Shown here piece by piece: positions 1 to 8,416 of a stretch of DNA of 64,000 nt. A program made the translations under genes and the position numbers. The stretch is taken from the NCBI RefSeq assembly GCF_020544465.1, contig NZ_CP066126.1:3906001-3970000 (forward strand). The letters are read 5' to 3'. Numbering within the stretch: position 1 is the first letter of the stretch; each line of letters begins with the position of its first letter. The notes beneath the pieces are model-generated. The model saw only the letters and a program-made list of their open reading frames with translations. It was not told where the DNA came from and did no database searches. The DNA comes from Chromobacterium rhizoryzae (GTDB lineage Bacteria > Pseudomonadota > Gammaproteobacteria > Burkholderiales > Chromobacteriaceae).

Positions 1-1052
1 CGGCTAGTTGCCTCGTGCCTCAAGTCATGGAACCCAAAGTCAGTACAGCCGGCCGCCTCAAAAATCCGCGCGTACTGCCGCGAGAGCAATGCGGTGGTCT
101 GCTTTAATGCCATGGGGCTGTCGTTGCCATTCCACCATGGAAGCAGACGCCCACCGTCAAACTGCCAGCCTCCCATCCCACGTTCGCCAACGTCTACCTG
201 CTGTCGGTATCGCGCCAGCGCCCCCAGCGCAATGGACGTCAAGGGCACCTGCCGCTTGTCTCCGTTTTTGGTCTTGTCCAAAAAGATAGTTCGGCGTTCG
301 GTGTCGATCTGATCCAGCGTCAAGGTGTACATCTCGCGTAGGCGCATGCCGGTTTCAATCGCCAGTTCGAACAGCAGCTCAATCGCCCCTTGCCAGCGCA
401 ATGCAAGGGCGCGCTGGCGGCCTTCTGGCTTCTGGCCATCCATGATGCCACGCACGGCCTTTTCTTCGTCTGGCGCCAGCCTTCTGTCCCGCCATTCATC
501 AATGGGAACCTGTACCGCCTTCCCCTCCTCCGCGGTCGCGCGCAGCACGGCGGCATCGGCGTCGTTGTAGGTGGCGTAGCGCTTGGGCAGCAGCCGCAGC
601 GGGTTGGTGACAAATGTGCTGTTCGGTCGTCGGGTAAGGTGGTCAAAACAGCGGGCCAGCGATCCTACATAGTGACGAATGGTGGAAGGCGAGAGCTTTG
701 CATCCTGCTTCATGCTGCGAACCCAGCTTTCCGCCCATGAGTAGTTGACCGTGCGCAGCTCAATTTCGCCCACCTTGCCGGTTAGCGTGGCCAGCACGGG
801 CTTGTCGGACTCCGCAACGGCAACCTGCACCAGATAGTCGCGGATCGCATCGCGGATAGTCGCTATGTCCGGTTTCTCGTTGAGGAGCTCAGGCGGAACA
901 ATGCCGCGGTCCAGCAGTGCTTCCAGCCTGGCGCAGTAATTGTCGCCCTCCTCCTCTCGTTCGAAGGTGAGGGACACGGGGCGCGGCAGTACGCCTTTGC
1001 GGCGGACGATGAACTCCCAGGAACCACTGGGGCGCTGACGTTTTGTGGCCAT
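1..1052 (-). CDS. Tyrosine recombinase (phage/island integrase), partial, C-terminus beyond window
   Basis: The frame is open from an ATG at 1052 to the left edge, giving about 350 residues without a stop. Catalytic elements of the tyrosine-recombinase family can be read: an Arg in ETGMRLREMYTL, a Lys in the beta-hairpin DKTKNGDKRQ, and the box II start FHDLRHEAT just before the edge. The nucleophilic Tyr would lie off the window. The N-terminal ~150 residues resemble a SAM-like arm/core-binding segment. Such enzymes insert and excise islands or prophages at tRNA 3' ends, and this one starts 166 bp beyond the 3' end of tRNA-Cys in the same direction. The family call is secure; what the island carries cannot be seen. 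Confidence 0.9.
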   Translation of the reverse strand, partial: MATKRQRPSGSWEFIVRRKGVLPRPVSLTFEREEEGDNYCARLEALLDRGIVPPELLNEKPDIATIRDAIRDYLVQVAVAESDKPVLATLTGKVGEIELRTVNYSWAESWVRSMKQDAKLSPSTIRHYVGSLARCFDHLTRRPNSTFVTNPLRLLPKRYATYNDADAAVLRATAEEGKAVQVPIDEWRDRRLAPDEEKAVRGIMDGQKPEGRQRALALRWQGAIELLFELAIETGMRLREMYTLTLDQIDTERRTIFLDKTKNGDKRQVPLTSIALGALARYRQQVDVGERGMGGWQFDGGRLLPWWNGNDSPMALKQTTALLSRQYARIFEAAGCTDFGFHDLRHEATS

Positions 1053-1180
1053 GCAAACTCGCGTAGTCGGCAAAAACTATAGTCTACGCGTGGTTCGCCG
1101 CTCTGAGCGAGTGGTTAAGGGTCGAAAAGGACGGGTAAAAGCTAGGGTTTCGGTGGTTGACAGCTGGCGCCAGACAAAGC

Positions 1181-1214
1181 AAAAGCCCCGCAAGTCTTTG
1201 ACTTACGGGGCTTT
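1181..1214 (-). terminator. Intrinsic terminator after the tRNA array
   Basis: A near-perfect stem built on AAAGCCCCGTAAGT and ACTTGCGGGGCTTT, followed by T-rich sequence when read on the minus strand, begins 3 bp past the CCA end of tRNA-Cys. It should end the tRNA transcript before the integrase gene. Confidence 0.85.
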
Positions 1215-1217
1215 AAC

Positions 1218-1291
1218 TGGAGGCGGGGGTCGGAATCGAACCGGCGTAGACGGATTTGCAATCCGCTGCATAACCACTTTGCTACCCCGCC
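1218..1291 (-). tRNA. tRNA-Cys (GCA)
   Basis: A 74-nt cloverleaf starts GGCGGGG and pairs with CCCCGCC before the discriminator T and an encoded CCA. The anticodon loop reads TTGCAAA (GCA). The T arm is GGTTCGATTCC. It is the last tRNA of the array and the likely attB of the adjacent integrase. Confidence 0.95.
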
Positions 1292-1331
1292 GTTGCCGGC
1301 GAACCACCAGCCATGGCTGATGATTTTAATT

Positions 1332-1407
1332 TGGAGCGGGAAACGAGGCTCGAACTCGCGACCTCAACCTTGGCAAGGTTGCGCTCTACCAACTGAGCTA
1401 TTCCCGC
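1332..1407 (-). tRNA. tRNA-Gly (GCC), copy 4 of the array
   Basis: A 76-nt cloverleaf with GCGGGAA acceptor strand, anticodon loop TTGCCAA (GCC), T arm GAGTTCGAGCCTC and encoded CCA. It is identical over its full length to the other three copies, and lies closest to tRNA-Cys in transcription order. Confidence 0.96.
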
Positions 1408-1438
1408 AGGGGTGATGCAACAACAAGCATGTGGGCGC

Positions 1439-1514
1439 TGGAGCGGGAAACGAGGCTCGAACTCGCGACCTCAACCTTGGCAAGGTTGCGCTCTACCAAC
1501 TGAGCTATTCCCGC
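1439..1514 (-). tRNA. tRNA-Gly (GCC), copy 3
   Basis: Identical 76-nt tRNA-Gly with GCC anticodon and encoded CCA. A 31-nt spacer separates it from copy 4; this spacer differs from the other two. Confidence 0.96.
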
Positions 1515-1540
1515 GTCGCACAATGCTATTGCAGAAGTTT

Positions 1541-1616
1541 TGGAGCGGGAAACGAGGCTCGAACTCGCGACCTCAACCTTGGCAAGGTTGCGCTCTACCA
1601 ACTGAGCTATTCCCGC
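1541..1616 (-). tRNA. tRNA-Gly (GCC), copy 2
   Basis: Identical 76-nt tRNA-Gly with GCC anticodon and CCA. Its 26-nt spacers on both sides resemble each other (GTCGCA...GCTATTGCAGA), which suggests recent tandem duplication of tRNA plus spacer. Confidence 0.96.
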
Positions 1617-1642
1617 GTCGCATAACGCTATTGCAGAGAATT

Positions 1643-1718
1643 TGGAGCGGGAAACGAGGCTCGAACTCGCGACCTCAACCTTGGCAAGGTTGCGCTCTAC
1701 CAACTGAGCTATTCCCGC
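1643..1718 (-). tRNA. tRNA-Gly (GCC), copy 1
   Basis: First tRNA in transcription order, 76 nt, GCC anticodon, CCA encoded. It lies 98 bp downstream of the pgsA stop, so it may be processed from a pgsA read-through transcript or have its own promoter. Confidence 0.96.
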
Positions 1719-1816
1719 ATTCAAAACTGCTGCAATACTTCTGCTTTCTCTTCGCTGCTGCTGGAGCAGCGCTGAGAGATGCGAATTATAAGGATTTATC
1801 AGTCACTGTCAACACT

Positions 1817-2398
1817 TCAAACATCAATTTTTTTCCCGGAAAACTCCTTGGCGGCCATCCTCAGGTAATAAACCATTGACCACAAAGTCAAAATCACCGC
1901 CACCACCATGAAGGCATTGCCCAAAATTAATGTCGAAACCCCCGGCAGCAGCGGGCCGGCATACAGCAACAACAGAATCGCCACCATTTGCGCCGCGGTT
2001 TTCAACTTGCCGATATAGGCCACCGCCACGCTTTTACGGGTGCCCATCTCCGCCATCCATTCCCGCAGCGCGGAGATGGCGATCTCCCGGCCGATGATGA
2101 TCATCGCCATCCAGCCCTCGGTGCGCCCCATCTGCACCAGCAGGATCAAGGCCGCGGCGACGATCAGCTTGTCCGCCACCGGATCCAGGAAAGCGCCGAA
2201 GGCCGAGGTCTGACCCAACTTGCGCGCCAGATAGCCGTCCAGCCAATCGGTGATGGCCGCCAAGGCGAAGATGGCGGCGCCTACCTGGTTGCGGCTTTCC
2301 AGCAGCAGCACGGAATCCGGCAAAAAGAAGACCGCTACGCAGATGGGGATCAGGGCAACCCTGAGCCAGGTTAGGAATATCGGCAAATTGAAGGGCAT
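1817..2398 (-). CDS. pgsA: CDP-diacylglycerol--glycerol-3-phosphate 3-phosphatidyltransferase
   Basis: A 193-residue integral membrane enzyme that makes phosphatidylglycerol phosphate from CDP-diacylglycerol and glycerol 3-phosphate. The CDP-alcohol phosphotransferase signature is complete: D54-G55-x2-A58-R59-x8-G68-x3-D72-x3-D76. Several hydrophobic helices follow, for example around ILLLLYAGPLL. The start at 2398 (MPFNLPIFLTWLR) fits family alignments; a longer upstream frame exists but would add an uncharacteristic leader, and no strong ribosome-binding site decides it. It is the third gene of a DUF4124-uvrC-pgsA unit followed by tRNA genes. Confidence 0.93.
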   Translation of the reverse strand: MPFNLPIFLTWLRVALIPICVAVFFLPDSVLLLESRNQVGAAIFALAAITDWLDGYLARKLGQTSAFGAFLDPVADKLIVAAALILLVQMGRTEGWMAMIIIGREIAISALREWMAEMGTRKSVAVAYIGKLKTAAQMVAILLLLYAGPLLPGVSTLILGNAFMVVAVILTLWSMVYYLRMAAKEFSGKKIDV

Positions 2399-2510
2399 CG
2401 GTGTCAGTAATCTTATTGTTTGCGGCTCGGTCAAAAACTGCGCGTCCGCCCCAAGCCACAACGGGACGCACGGCAATGGTTACAGTGTATAAACGATGGC
2501 GCGCCGGCAA

Positions 2511-4316
2511 TCAATGCAGCGCGTTGTAAATCTTCTCCGCCAGGGTGCGGCTGATGCCGTCCACCTGGGCCAGGTCGTCCATGCTGGCGGCGGTCACGCC
2601 GCGCAGGCCGCCGAAGCGCATCAGCAGCTGTTGCCGGCGCTTGGCGCCCACGCCCGGAATCTCCTCCAGCGTGGACGCGGTGCGCGCCTTGGCGCGCCGC
2701 GCGCGGTGGCCGGTGATGGCGAAGCGGTGGGCTTCGTCCCGCACAGTCTGGATCAGATGCAGCGCAGGATGGTCCTGCCGCAGCTGCAGGCTCTTGTCCA
2801 GATAAGGCAGGATCAAGGTCTCCAGGCCCGGCTTGCGCTCCTCGCCCTTGGCGATGCCGACGATGGGCAGGTTCAGGCCGATTTCGGCGAACACTTCCAA
2901 AGCCACGCCCACCTGCCCCTTGCCGCCGTCGATGAACACCGCGTCCGGCAATTTGCCGTCGCCCGCCGCCAGCTTGCCGTAGCGACGTGACAACACTTCG
3001 CGCATCGCCGCGTAATCGTCGCCGGGCTTGGCGGTTTCGATATTGTAGCGCCGGTATTCGCCGGGCTGCATCGCGCCCTTGTCGTAGATCACACAGGACG
3101 CCACCGTGGCCTCCCCCATGGTGTGACTGATGTCGAAGCACTCGAAGCGACCGGCGCCCTCCAGTTCCAGCACCTCGTTGAGCTGGGCCAGCCGCTGGTT
3201 TTGGGTGGCCTTGCTGCTAGCCCGCTGCATGATGGCCAGCGCGGCGTTCTTCTCCGCCATTTCCAGCCACACCCGCCGCTCGCCGATGGGATTGCTGGCG
3301 ATGGCCAGCTTGCGCTCGGCCTGCCGCTCCAGATGCTGGCGCAGGGTCTCGGAAATCTCGCCGTTGATGATGATGGCCGGCGGCAGGGGCGCGCCCAGAT
3401 AATGCTGGGCCAGGAAGGCTTCCAGGCTGTCCGCCAGTTCCCCCTCCTCCCCGCTGACCGGGAAAAAGCTCTTGTCTCCCAGATGCCGGCCGCCGCGTAT
3501 CATCACCAGATTGACGCAAAGCATGCCCTCCTGCTGCACCGCGGCCACCACGTCGCAATCCTGCTGGCTGGAGTTGCTGGACACGAACTGCTTCTCTTGC
3601 ACCCGCGCTAGCGCCTGGATCTGGTCGCGCAGTTCCGCCGCCTGTTCGAACTCCATCGCCTCGGCCGCCGTCATCATGCGCTGGGTCAGGCCGTCGATCA
3701 GCTCGCTCTGACGGCCTTGCAGGAAGGCCACCGCGCTGGCCACGTCGCGCGCGTAATCGTCCTTGGAGATATGGTCGACGCAGGGGCCGGAACAACGCTT
3801 GATCTGATACAGCAGACAAGGACGGGAGCGATTGGCGAACACCGCGTCCTCGCAAGTGCGCAGCCGGAACACCTTTTGCAGGATCTGGATGCTCTCGCGC
3901 ACCGCGTAGCCGTTGGGATAGGGGCCGAAGTACTGGTGCGGCCGCTTGGGGTCGCCGCGGTAATAGGCCATTTGCGGGAAGGCGTGACCGCTCAGCATCA
4001 GATAGGGATAGGACTTGTCGTCGCGGAACAGGATGTTGTAACGCGGCGTCAGCGCCTTGATCAGATTGTTTTCCAGAATCAGCGCTTCCGCCTCGGAACG
4101 CGTGACCGTGGTCTCGATGCTGGCGATCTGGCGCACCATCAACTGGATGCGCGGCGACTGGTCGTTTTTCTGAAAGTAGGAACTGACCCGCCGTTTCAGG
4201 TCTATCGCTTTGCCGACATAAAGCACGCTGCCCGACGCGTCGAGCATTCGATACACGCCGGGCAGATTGGGCAGGGAAGCCAGTACCGCCTTGTAGTCAA
4301 AAACCGGTTTCGTCAC
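2511..4316 (-). CDS. uvrC: Excinuclease ABC subunit C
   Basis: A 601-residue nucleotide-excision-repair nuclease that cuts both sides of a UvrAB-marked lesion. The N-terminus carries the GIY-YIG-type nuclease (PGVYRM...LYVGKA, residues ~18-40). A UVR motif lies near residue 210, the second nuclease half (ECFDISH...DGGKGQ) in the middle, and helix-hairpin-helix repeats (EEIPGVGAKRRQQLL) near the C-terminus. Length is normal. Translation begins at a GTG that directly abuts the TAA of the upstream DUF4124 gene, so the two are probably coupled. Position upstream of pgsA matches the known uvrC-pgsA order of other proteobacteria. Confidence 0.97.
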   Translation of the reverse strand: MTKPVFDYKAVLASLPNLPGVYRMLDASGSVLYVGKAIDLKRRVSSYFQKNDQSPRIQLMVRQIASIETTVTRSEAEALILENNLIKALTPRYNILFRDDKSYPYLMLSGHAFPQMAYYRGDPKRPHQYFGPYPNGYAVRESIQILQKVFRLRTCEDAVFANRSRPCLLYQIKRCSGPCVDHISKDDYARDVASAVAFLQGRQSELIDGLTQRMMTAAEAMEFEQAAELRDQIQALARVQEKQFVSSNSSQQDCDVVAAVQQEGMLCVNLVMIRGGRHLGDKSFFPVSGEEGELADSLEAFLAQHYLGAPLPPAIIINGEISETLRQHLERQAERKLAIASNPIGERRVWLEMAEKNAALAIMQRASSKATQNQRLAQLNEVLELEGAGRFECFDISHTMGEATVASCVIYDKGAMQPGEYRRYNIETAKPGDDYAAMREVLSRRYGKLAAGDGKLPDAVFIDGGKGQVGVALEVFAEIGLNLPIVGIAKGEERKPGLETLILPYLDKSLQLRQDHPALHLIQTVRDEAHRFAITGHRARRAKARTASTLEEIPGVGAKRRQQLLMRFGGLRGVTAASMDDLAQVDGISRTLAEKIYNALH

Positions 4317-4754
4317 TTATTTTCCGCACCAGGTTTGCACATTGGCCTGCGCCTGGGTAATCAGCTCGTTGCGCTGGGCGTCGGTGGCCAGCGCATTGGA
4401 ACCCGGCATGCGGATGCGGCTATTGGTCTGCACCGAGGCCAGCTGATTGCGCGCGTTCTGGCAATTCTGCTCGCGGATCTTGGCGTTGGCCTCCACGATC
4501 TTGGCGTTTTCCGCCGCGATCTTGGCGTTTTCCCCGCCGGCGTCCTTGCCCGACGCTTTCTTGCTTTCCTTGGCCGGAGCCGATGCCGGCGCCGGCGCGC
4601 GCGTATTCATGCGGCGGGCGTTGACGCTGGCCGGCGGCTGGTCCGAATACACGGTTTTTCCGGCCTCGTCCTTCCATACATAGACTTCCGCGCTGGCGGC
4701 GGAGGAGCCCAGCAAAGCCAGCAAAAAGGTCCATACTAAGGTTGACTTCATCAT
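4317..4754 (-). CDS. Secreted DUF4124-domain protein
   Basis: A 145-residue protein with a Sec signal peptide (MMKSTLVWTFLLALLGSSAASA) followed by the DUF4124 motif EVYVWKDEAGKTVYSDQPP (residues ~23-41). A middle segment repeats ENAKI-type heptads (ENAKIAAENAKIVEANAKI) that should form a short coiled coil, with single Cys residues near QNC and at WCGK. DUF4124 proteins are common periplasmic proteins of unknown function in betaproteobacteria. The start is supported by AGGGAG upstream of tandem ATGs. It is the promoter-proximal gene of the unit with uvrC, and is divergent from guaB. Confidence 0.85.
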   Translation of the reverse strand: MMKSTLVWTFLLALLGSSAASAEVYVWKDEAGKTVYSDQPPASVNARRMNTRAPAPASAPAKESKKASGKDAGGENAKIAAENAKIVEANAKIREQNCQNARNQLASVQTNSRIRMPGSNALATDAQRNELITQAQANVQTWCGK

Positions 4755-4854
4755 CGACTCCCTGACCCGAATGCGCTGCAGATACTCAAATTGTAAGGCC
4801 TGCGCGGCCTGCGAGCAAAAAGGTAACAGGGTTGCGGGCGGAAAGCCCCTTTTT

Positions 4855-4883
4855 TTGCAATAGCGACAATGCCTCGGTATAAT
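4855..4883 (+). promoter_or_regulatory. Sigma-70 promoter of guaB
   Basis: TTGCAA (4855-4860) and a perfect TATAAT (4878-4883) are separated by 17 bp, giving a short leader before the guaB ATG at 4912. Confidence 0.75.
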
Positions 4884-4911
4884 GCCGCTTTGCCGCAAAG
4901 GAAACGCCAAG

Positions 4912-6375
4912 ATGCGTATCATCGAGAAAGCCTATACTTTCGACGACGTTCTCCTCGTCCCGGCCCATTCTGAAGTTCTGCCGCGCGACGTAGTTCTCTC
5001 CACCAAGCTTACCCGCAACATCACCCTGAACCTGCCCCTGGTGTCCGCCGCCATGGACACGGTGACCGAAGCCCGTCTCGCCATCGCCATGGCTCAAGAA
5101 GGCGGCATCGGCATCGTGCACAAAAACATGGACCCCGCGAAACAGGCCAGCGAAGTGTCCAAGGTGAAACGCCATGAAAGCGGCGTGGTCAAGGATCCCA
5201 TCACCATCGCCCCGGACATGCTGGTGCGCGATCTGGTGCTGCTGACCCGCCATCACAAGATTTCCGGTCTGCCGGTGATCGAAGACGGCAAAGTGGTCGG
5301 CATCGTCACCAACCGCGACCTGCGCTTCGAGACCCGTCTGGACCAGAGCGTCGGCTCCATCATGACCCCGCGCGAGCGCCTGATCACCGTCAAGGAAGGC
5401 GCCAGCATCGACGAAGCCCGCGAGCTGATGCACACCCACCGCCTGGAGCGCGTGCTGGTGATCAACGACGCCTGGGAGTTGAAGGGTCTGATCACCGTCA
5501 AAGACATCATCAAGACCAGCGAACACCCCAACGCCAATAAGGACAACCAGGGCCGTCTGCGCGTAGGCGCCGCGGTCGGCACCGGCGGCGACACCGAAGA
5601 GCGCGTGATCGCGCTGGTGAAGGCCGGCGTGGACGTGATCGTGGTCGACACCGCCCACGGCCACAGCCAGGGCGTGATCGAGCGCGTGCGCTGGGTCAAG
5701 AAGAATTTCCCGGAAGTGGACGTGATCGGCGGCAACATCGCCACCGCCGCCGCCGCGATGGCGCTGGTTGACGCCGGCGCCGACGGCGTCAAGGTCGGCA
5801 TCGGCCCCGGCTCCATCTGCACCACCCGCATCGTAGCCGGCGTGGGCGTGCCGCAGCTGACCGCCATCCACAATGTGTCCGAAGCGCTGAAGGGCACCGG
5901 CGTGCCGATGATCGCCGACGGCGGCATCCGTTTCTCCGGCGACATTTCCAAGGCGCTGGCCGCCGGCGGCAATTGCGTGATGCTGGGCGGCATGTTCGCC
6001 GGCACCGAGGAAGCCCCGGGCGAAGTCGAGCTGTTCCAGGGCCGTTCCTACAAGTCCTACCGCGGCATGGGCAGCTTGGGCGCGATGAGCCAGGGCTCGT
6101 CCGACCGCTACTTCCAGGACAACGAAGGCAATGTGGAAAAACTGGTGCCGGAAGGCATCGAAGGCCGCGTGCCGTACAAGGGTTCCATCGGCCAGGTGAT
6201 CCACCAGTTGGTGGGCGGCCTACGTTCTTCGATGGGCTACCTCGGTTGCGCCACCATCGCCGACATGCACGCCAAAGCGGAGTTCGTGGAAATCACTTCC
6301 GCCGGCATCCAGGAATCCCACGTCCACGACGTGCAGATCACCAAGGAAGCGCCGAACTACCACGTATCCCGTTAA
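4912..6375 (+). CDS. guaB: Inosine-5'-monophosphate dehydrogenase
   Basis: A 487-residue cytoplasmic enzyme oxidising IMP to XMP with NAD+, the committed step of GMP synthesis. A (beta/alpha)8 barrel is interrupted by two CBS domains (residues ~93-205, ending around ELKGLITVKDII). The catalytic loop GPGSICTTRIV holds Cys303, and the flap motif GMGSLGAM is present. The start at 4912 follows AAAGGAAA with good spacing. No guaA is adjacent; the gene stands alone between its promoter and a strong terminator. Confidence 0.98.
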   Translation: MRIIEKAYTFDDVLLVPAHSEVLPRDVVLSTKLTRNITLNLPLVSAAMDTVTEARLAIAMAQEGGIGIVHKNMDPAKQASEVSKVKRHESGVVKDPITIAPDMLVRDLVLLTRHHKISGLPVIEDGKVVGIVTNRDLRFETRLDQSVGSIMTPRERLITVKEGASIDEARELMHTHRLERVLVINDAWELKGLITVKDIIKTSEHPNANKDNQGRLRVGAAVGTGGDTEERVIALVKAGVDVIVVDTAHGHSQGVIERVRWVKKNFPEVDVIGGNIATAAAAMALVDAGADGVKVGIGPGSICTTRIVAGVGVPQLTAIHNVSEALKGTGVPMIADGGIRFSGDISKALAAGGNCVMLGGMFAGTEEAPGEVELFQGRSYKSYRGMGSLGAMSQGSSDRYFQDNEGNVEKLVPEGIEGRVPYKGSIGQVIHQLVGGLRSSMGYLGCATIADMHAKAEFVEITSAGIQESHVHDVQITKEAPNYHVSR

Positions 6376-6405
6376 GACCCGACGTCGTCAGGCATCCTTT
6401 ACGGC

Positions 6406-6435
6406 AAAACCCGCGCCAAACGGCGCGGGTTTTTT
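6406..6435 (+). terminator. Intrinsic terminator of guaB
   Basis: AACCCGCGCC / GGCGCGGGTT hairpin with a short AAAC loop followed by six T residues, 30 bp after the guaB stop. Confidence 0.9.
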
Positions 6436-6457
6436 CATGGCTGAACCACCAGCGCGG

Positions 6458-7321
6458 TCAGGCCAGCGACAACATCAGCCGAGTGCGCAAGGCGGTGGGC
6501 GGATTGTCGTAAGGCGAATTCAAATACTCCTCCACGCACGGCACCTCGCCGAGCGCGCGCCCGCTGCCGGGCAGCCAGTGCCGGTACAGCCAGGACCAGG
6601 CCGTGGACAGCTCCGCGTACGGTCCCAGATGCGTCACGCAAGCGTACTCTCCTGCGGGAATCTCCCCCCATTCAAACCCATCCGGCAGCGTCCGGTCCTG
6701 CCAGGAGTCCGGCACCGTCACGCAGGCGATGGAGCGCAGCTTGGCCTCCTCCGTCTGTTCCGTATCATCCAGATACATCCCGAATGTGCGGCCTGGCGCG
6801 TCGCCGGCCGCGCAAGCCGGGCTGATGGCCTGCAAAGCGCCGAAGGCCTGGCCGATCTCCATATAACTGCCGATATGGCGGCGCATCAGCACCCTCAGCC
6901 CCTTATCCTGCTTGAGCAATGTCACTTCATGCATAACGGTCTCCCAGTCTTGCCTAGAAATGAACGCTCTGCGCTGGCGATAGCGGCCCGGACTCTCGCC
7001 GTAAGCCCTGGCGAAGGCCCGGACGAAGGCCGCGGTGCCGCCGTAGCCGGCGCGCGTCGCCACCCTAGACAAAGGCAGCGAGCCGCCGTCCAACTGCCCG
7101 GCCGCGCGATGCAGCAACAGCCGCTGCCGGGTCTCTCCCACCGTTTCGGCCATCAGGCCGCGATACACGCGGTGAAAGTGAAAGGGCGACAAGCAGGCCT
7201 CCTCCGCCAATCTTTCCAGCGGCACCGGCCCATCCAGATGGCGCCACAGATAGTCCAGCACCCGCAGCATCCGCCACAAATACGGCGAATCCGGGCCGCC
7301 GTTGCGATAGAGCGTTCTCAT
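6458..7321 (-). CDS. AraC-family regulator with GyrI-like effector domain
   Basis: A 287-residue transcription factor. Residues ~15-115 form the AraC/XylS double helix-turn-helix (RLAEEACLSPFHFHRVYRGL, then VATRAGYGGTAAFVRAFARAYG). Residues ~130-285 match the GyrI/SoxS-like small-molecule-binding fold seen in Rob and BmrR-type proteins (IPAGEYACVTHLGPYAEL near the end). Such proteins usually sense hydrophobic drugs or toxins. The gene lies 9 bp from the stop of the LysR gene in the same direction and might be co-transcribed with it, though no functional link is visible. Confidence 0.85.
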   Translation of the reverse strand: MRTLYRNGGPDSPYLWRMLRVLDYLWRHLDGPVPLERLAEEACLSPFHFHRVYRGLMAETVGETRQRLLLHRAAGQLDGGSLPLSRVATRAGYGGTAAFVRAFARAYGESPGRYRQRRAFISRQDWETVMHEVTLLKQDKGLRVLMRRHIGSYMEIGQAFGALQAISPACAAGDAPGRTFGMYLDDTEQTEEAKLRSIACVTVPDSWQDRTLPDGFEWGEIPAGEYACVTHLGPYAELSTAWSWLYRHWLPGSGRALGEVPCVEEYLNSPYDNPPTALRTRLMLSLA

Positions 7322-7330
7322 GAAGTGAGC

Positions 7331-8254
7331 TTATCCCGCATCGATTGATTCGTTTTGCTGAGTTGGCTGTTGCAGCAGCAACCATTGCATGCGCTGGCAC
7401 AGCTCCACCACGTAGTCCCACACCACGCGGTAGCGCAGCGTGCGGCGGATGTCGCTGCGGCCGCTGATCCAGTAAGAGCGGATGATGCGCAGTTCCGGCA
7501 ACAACTGGCGCAGCCGCGCGTCGTCGTAGGTCAGATAATACGGCAATACCGCGATGCCGCCGTCGGCCAGCGCCGCCTGCTGCTGGCCCACCACGCTGGT
7601 GCAGCGCAGAGGGATCAAGGGGTTGCGGCACAGGCCGCGATGGAACATCAGTTCGCGCGAGAACAGCAGATCGTCGACATAGCCGACGATGGGATGCCCG
7701 GCCAGGTCCTCGCGCTCGCGGATGGGCGCATGCGCGTCCAGATAGGCCGGCGTCGCGTACAGGCCCAGGCAGTAATCGGTCAGCTTGCGCGTCACCACCA
7801 TATTGGCCTGCGGCCGCTCCAGCGCGATGGCGATGTCCACCTCGCGGTTGGTGATGCTGACAAAGCGCGGCACCGACACCAGATCGATCTCCAGCGCCGG
7901 GTAACGCTCCGTCAGCCGCGGCAGGTGCCGCGCCAGAAACAGCGAGCCCAAGCCCTCCGGCGCGCCCAGCCGCACCAGGCCGGCCACCTCCACATGGCCC
8001 ACCCGCGCCTCGTCCTGCATCCGCGACGCGGTGTTTTCCAATTGCTCGGCCAGGGGCAGCAACTGCCGGCCGGCCGCGGTCAGTTGATAACCGTCCGGCT
8101 GCTGCACGAACAGCGGCTGGCCCAGCTGCCGCTCCAACTGTTCGATATGCCGGGCCACCGTCGCATGCGTGGTGCGCAGCTGCCGGGCCGCCGCCAGCAG
8201 CTTGCCGCTGCGCTGCAAGGCCAGAAAATAACGGATGTCGTTCCAGTCGAACAT
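7331..8254 (-). CDS. LysR-family transcriptional regulator
   Basis: A 307-residue regulator with an N-terminal winged HTH (DIRYFLALQRSGKLLAAARQL, residues ~5-60) and a LysR substrate-binding domain from about residue 90. The ATG at 8254 is preceded by GGGGAGGG. It is transcribed divergently from the GMC oxidoreductase at 8417, the usual arrangement for a LysR protein and its target, so control of the oxidoreductase and downstream transporter is likely by inference. Confidence 0.88.
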   Translation of the reverse strand: MFDWNDIRYFLALQRSGKLLAAARQLRTTHATVARHIEQLERQLGQPLFVQQPDGYQLTAAGRQLLPLAEQLENTASRMQDEARVGHVEVAGLVRLGAPEGLGSLFLARHLPRLTERYPALEIDLVSVPRFVSITNREVDIAIALERPQANMVVTRKLTDYCLGLYATPAYLDAHAPIREREDLAGHPIVGYVDDLLFSRELMFHRGLCRNPLIPLRCTSVVGQQQAALADGGIAVLPYYLTYDDARLRQLLPELRIIRSYWISGRSDIRRTLRYRVVWDYVVELCQRMQWLLLQQPTQQNESIDAG

Positions 8255-8416
8255 CAAGCCCTCCCCGTGTTTATGGTGCGCTTGCACACAAATATGACAG
8301 GCTTCAATTGCGCGGCTGTTAGAAAACTAACAGCTGTTGTTCCACTCTGGCTATTCCCAGGCCGGCCCGGCTTGATCTTATATGGTGGCGATACAGACGT
8401 CATAGGAAAGCGCGGC

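Noticed and set aside
1332..1718. Regularly spaced ~76-bp direct repeats resembling a CRISPR-like array
   Set aside because: The repeats fold as complete tRNA-Gly with CCA ends; spacers are 26-31 bp and similar to each other. No cas genes are present.
1398..1879. Open frames across the tRNA-Gly array encoding repeated GNEARTRDLNLGKVALYQLS-type peptides
   Set aside because: They are translations of four tRNA genes on either strand, a familiar annotation artefact.
4786..6204. Long open frame antisense to guaB
   Set aside because: His/Ala/Gly-rich composition typical of the reverse strand of GC-rich genes; guaB itself is unmistakable.
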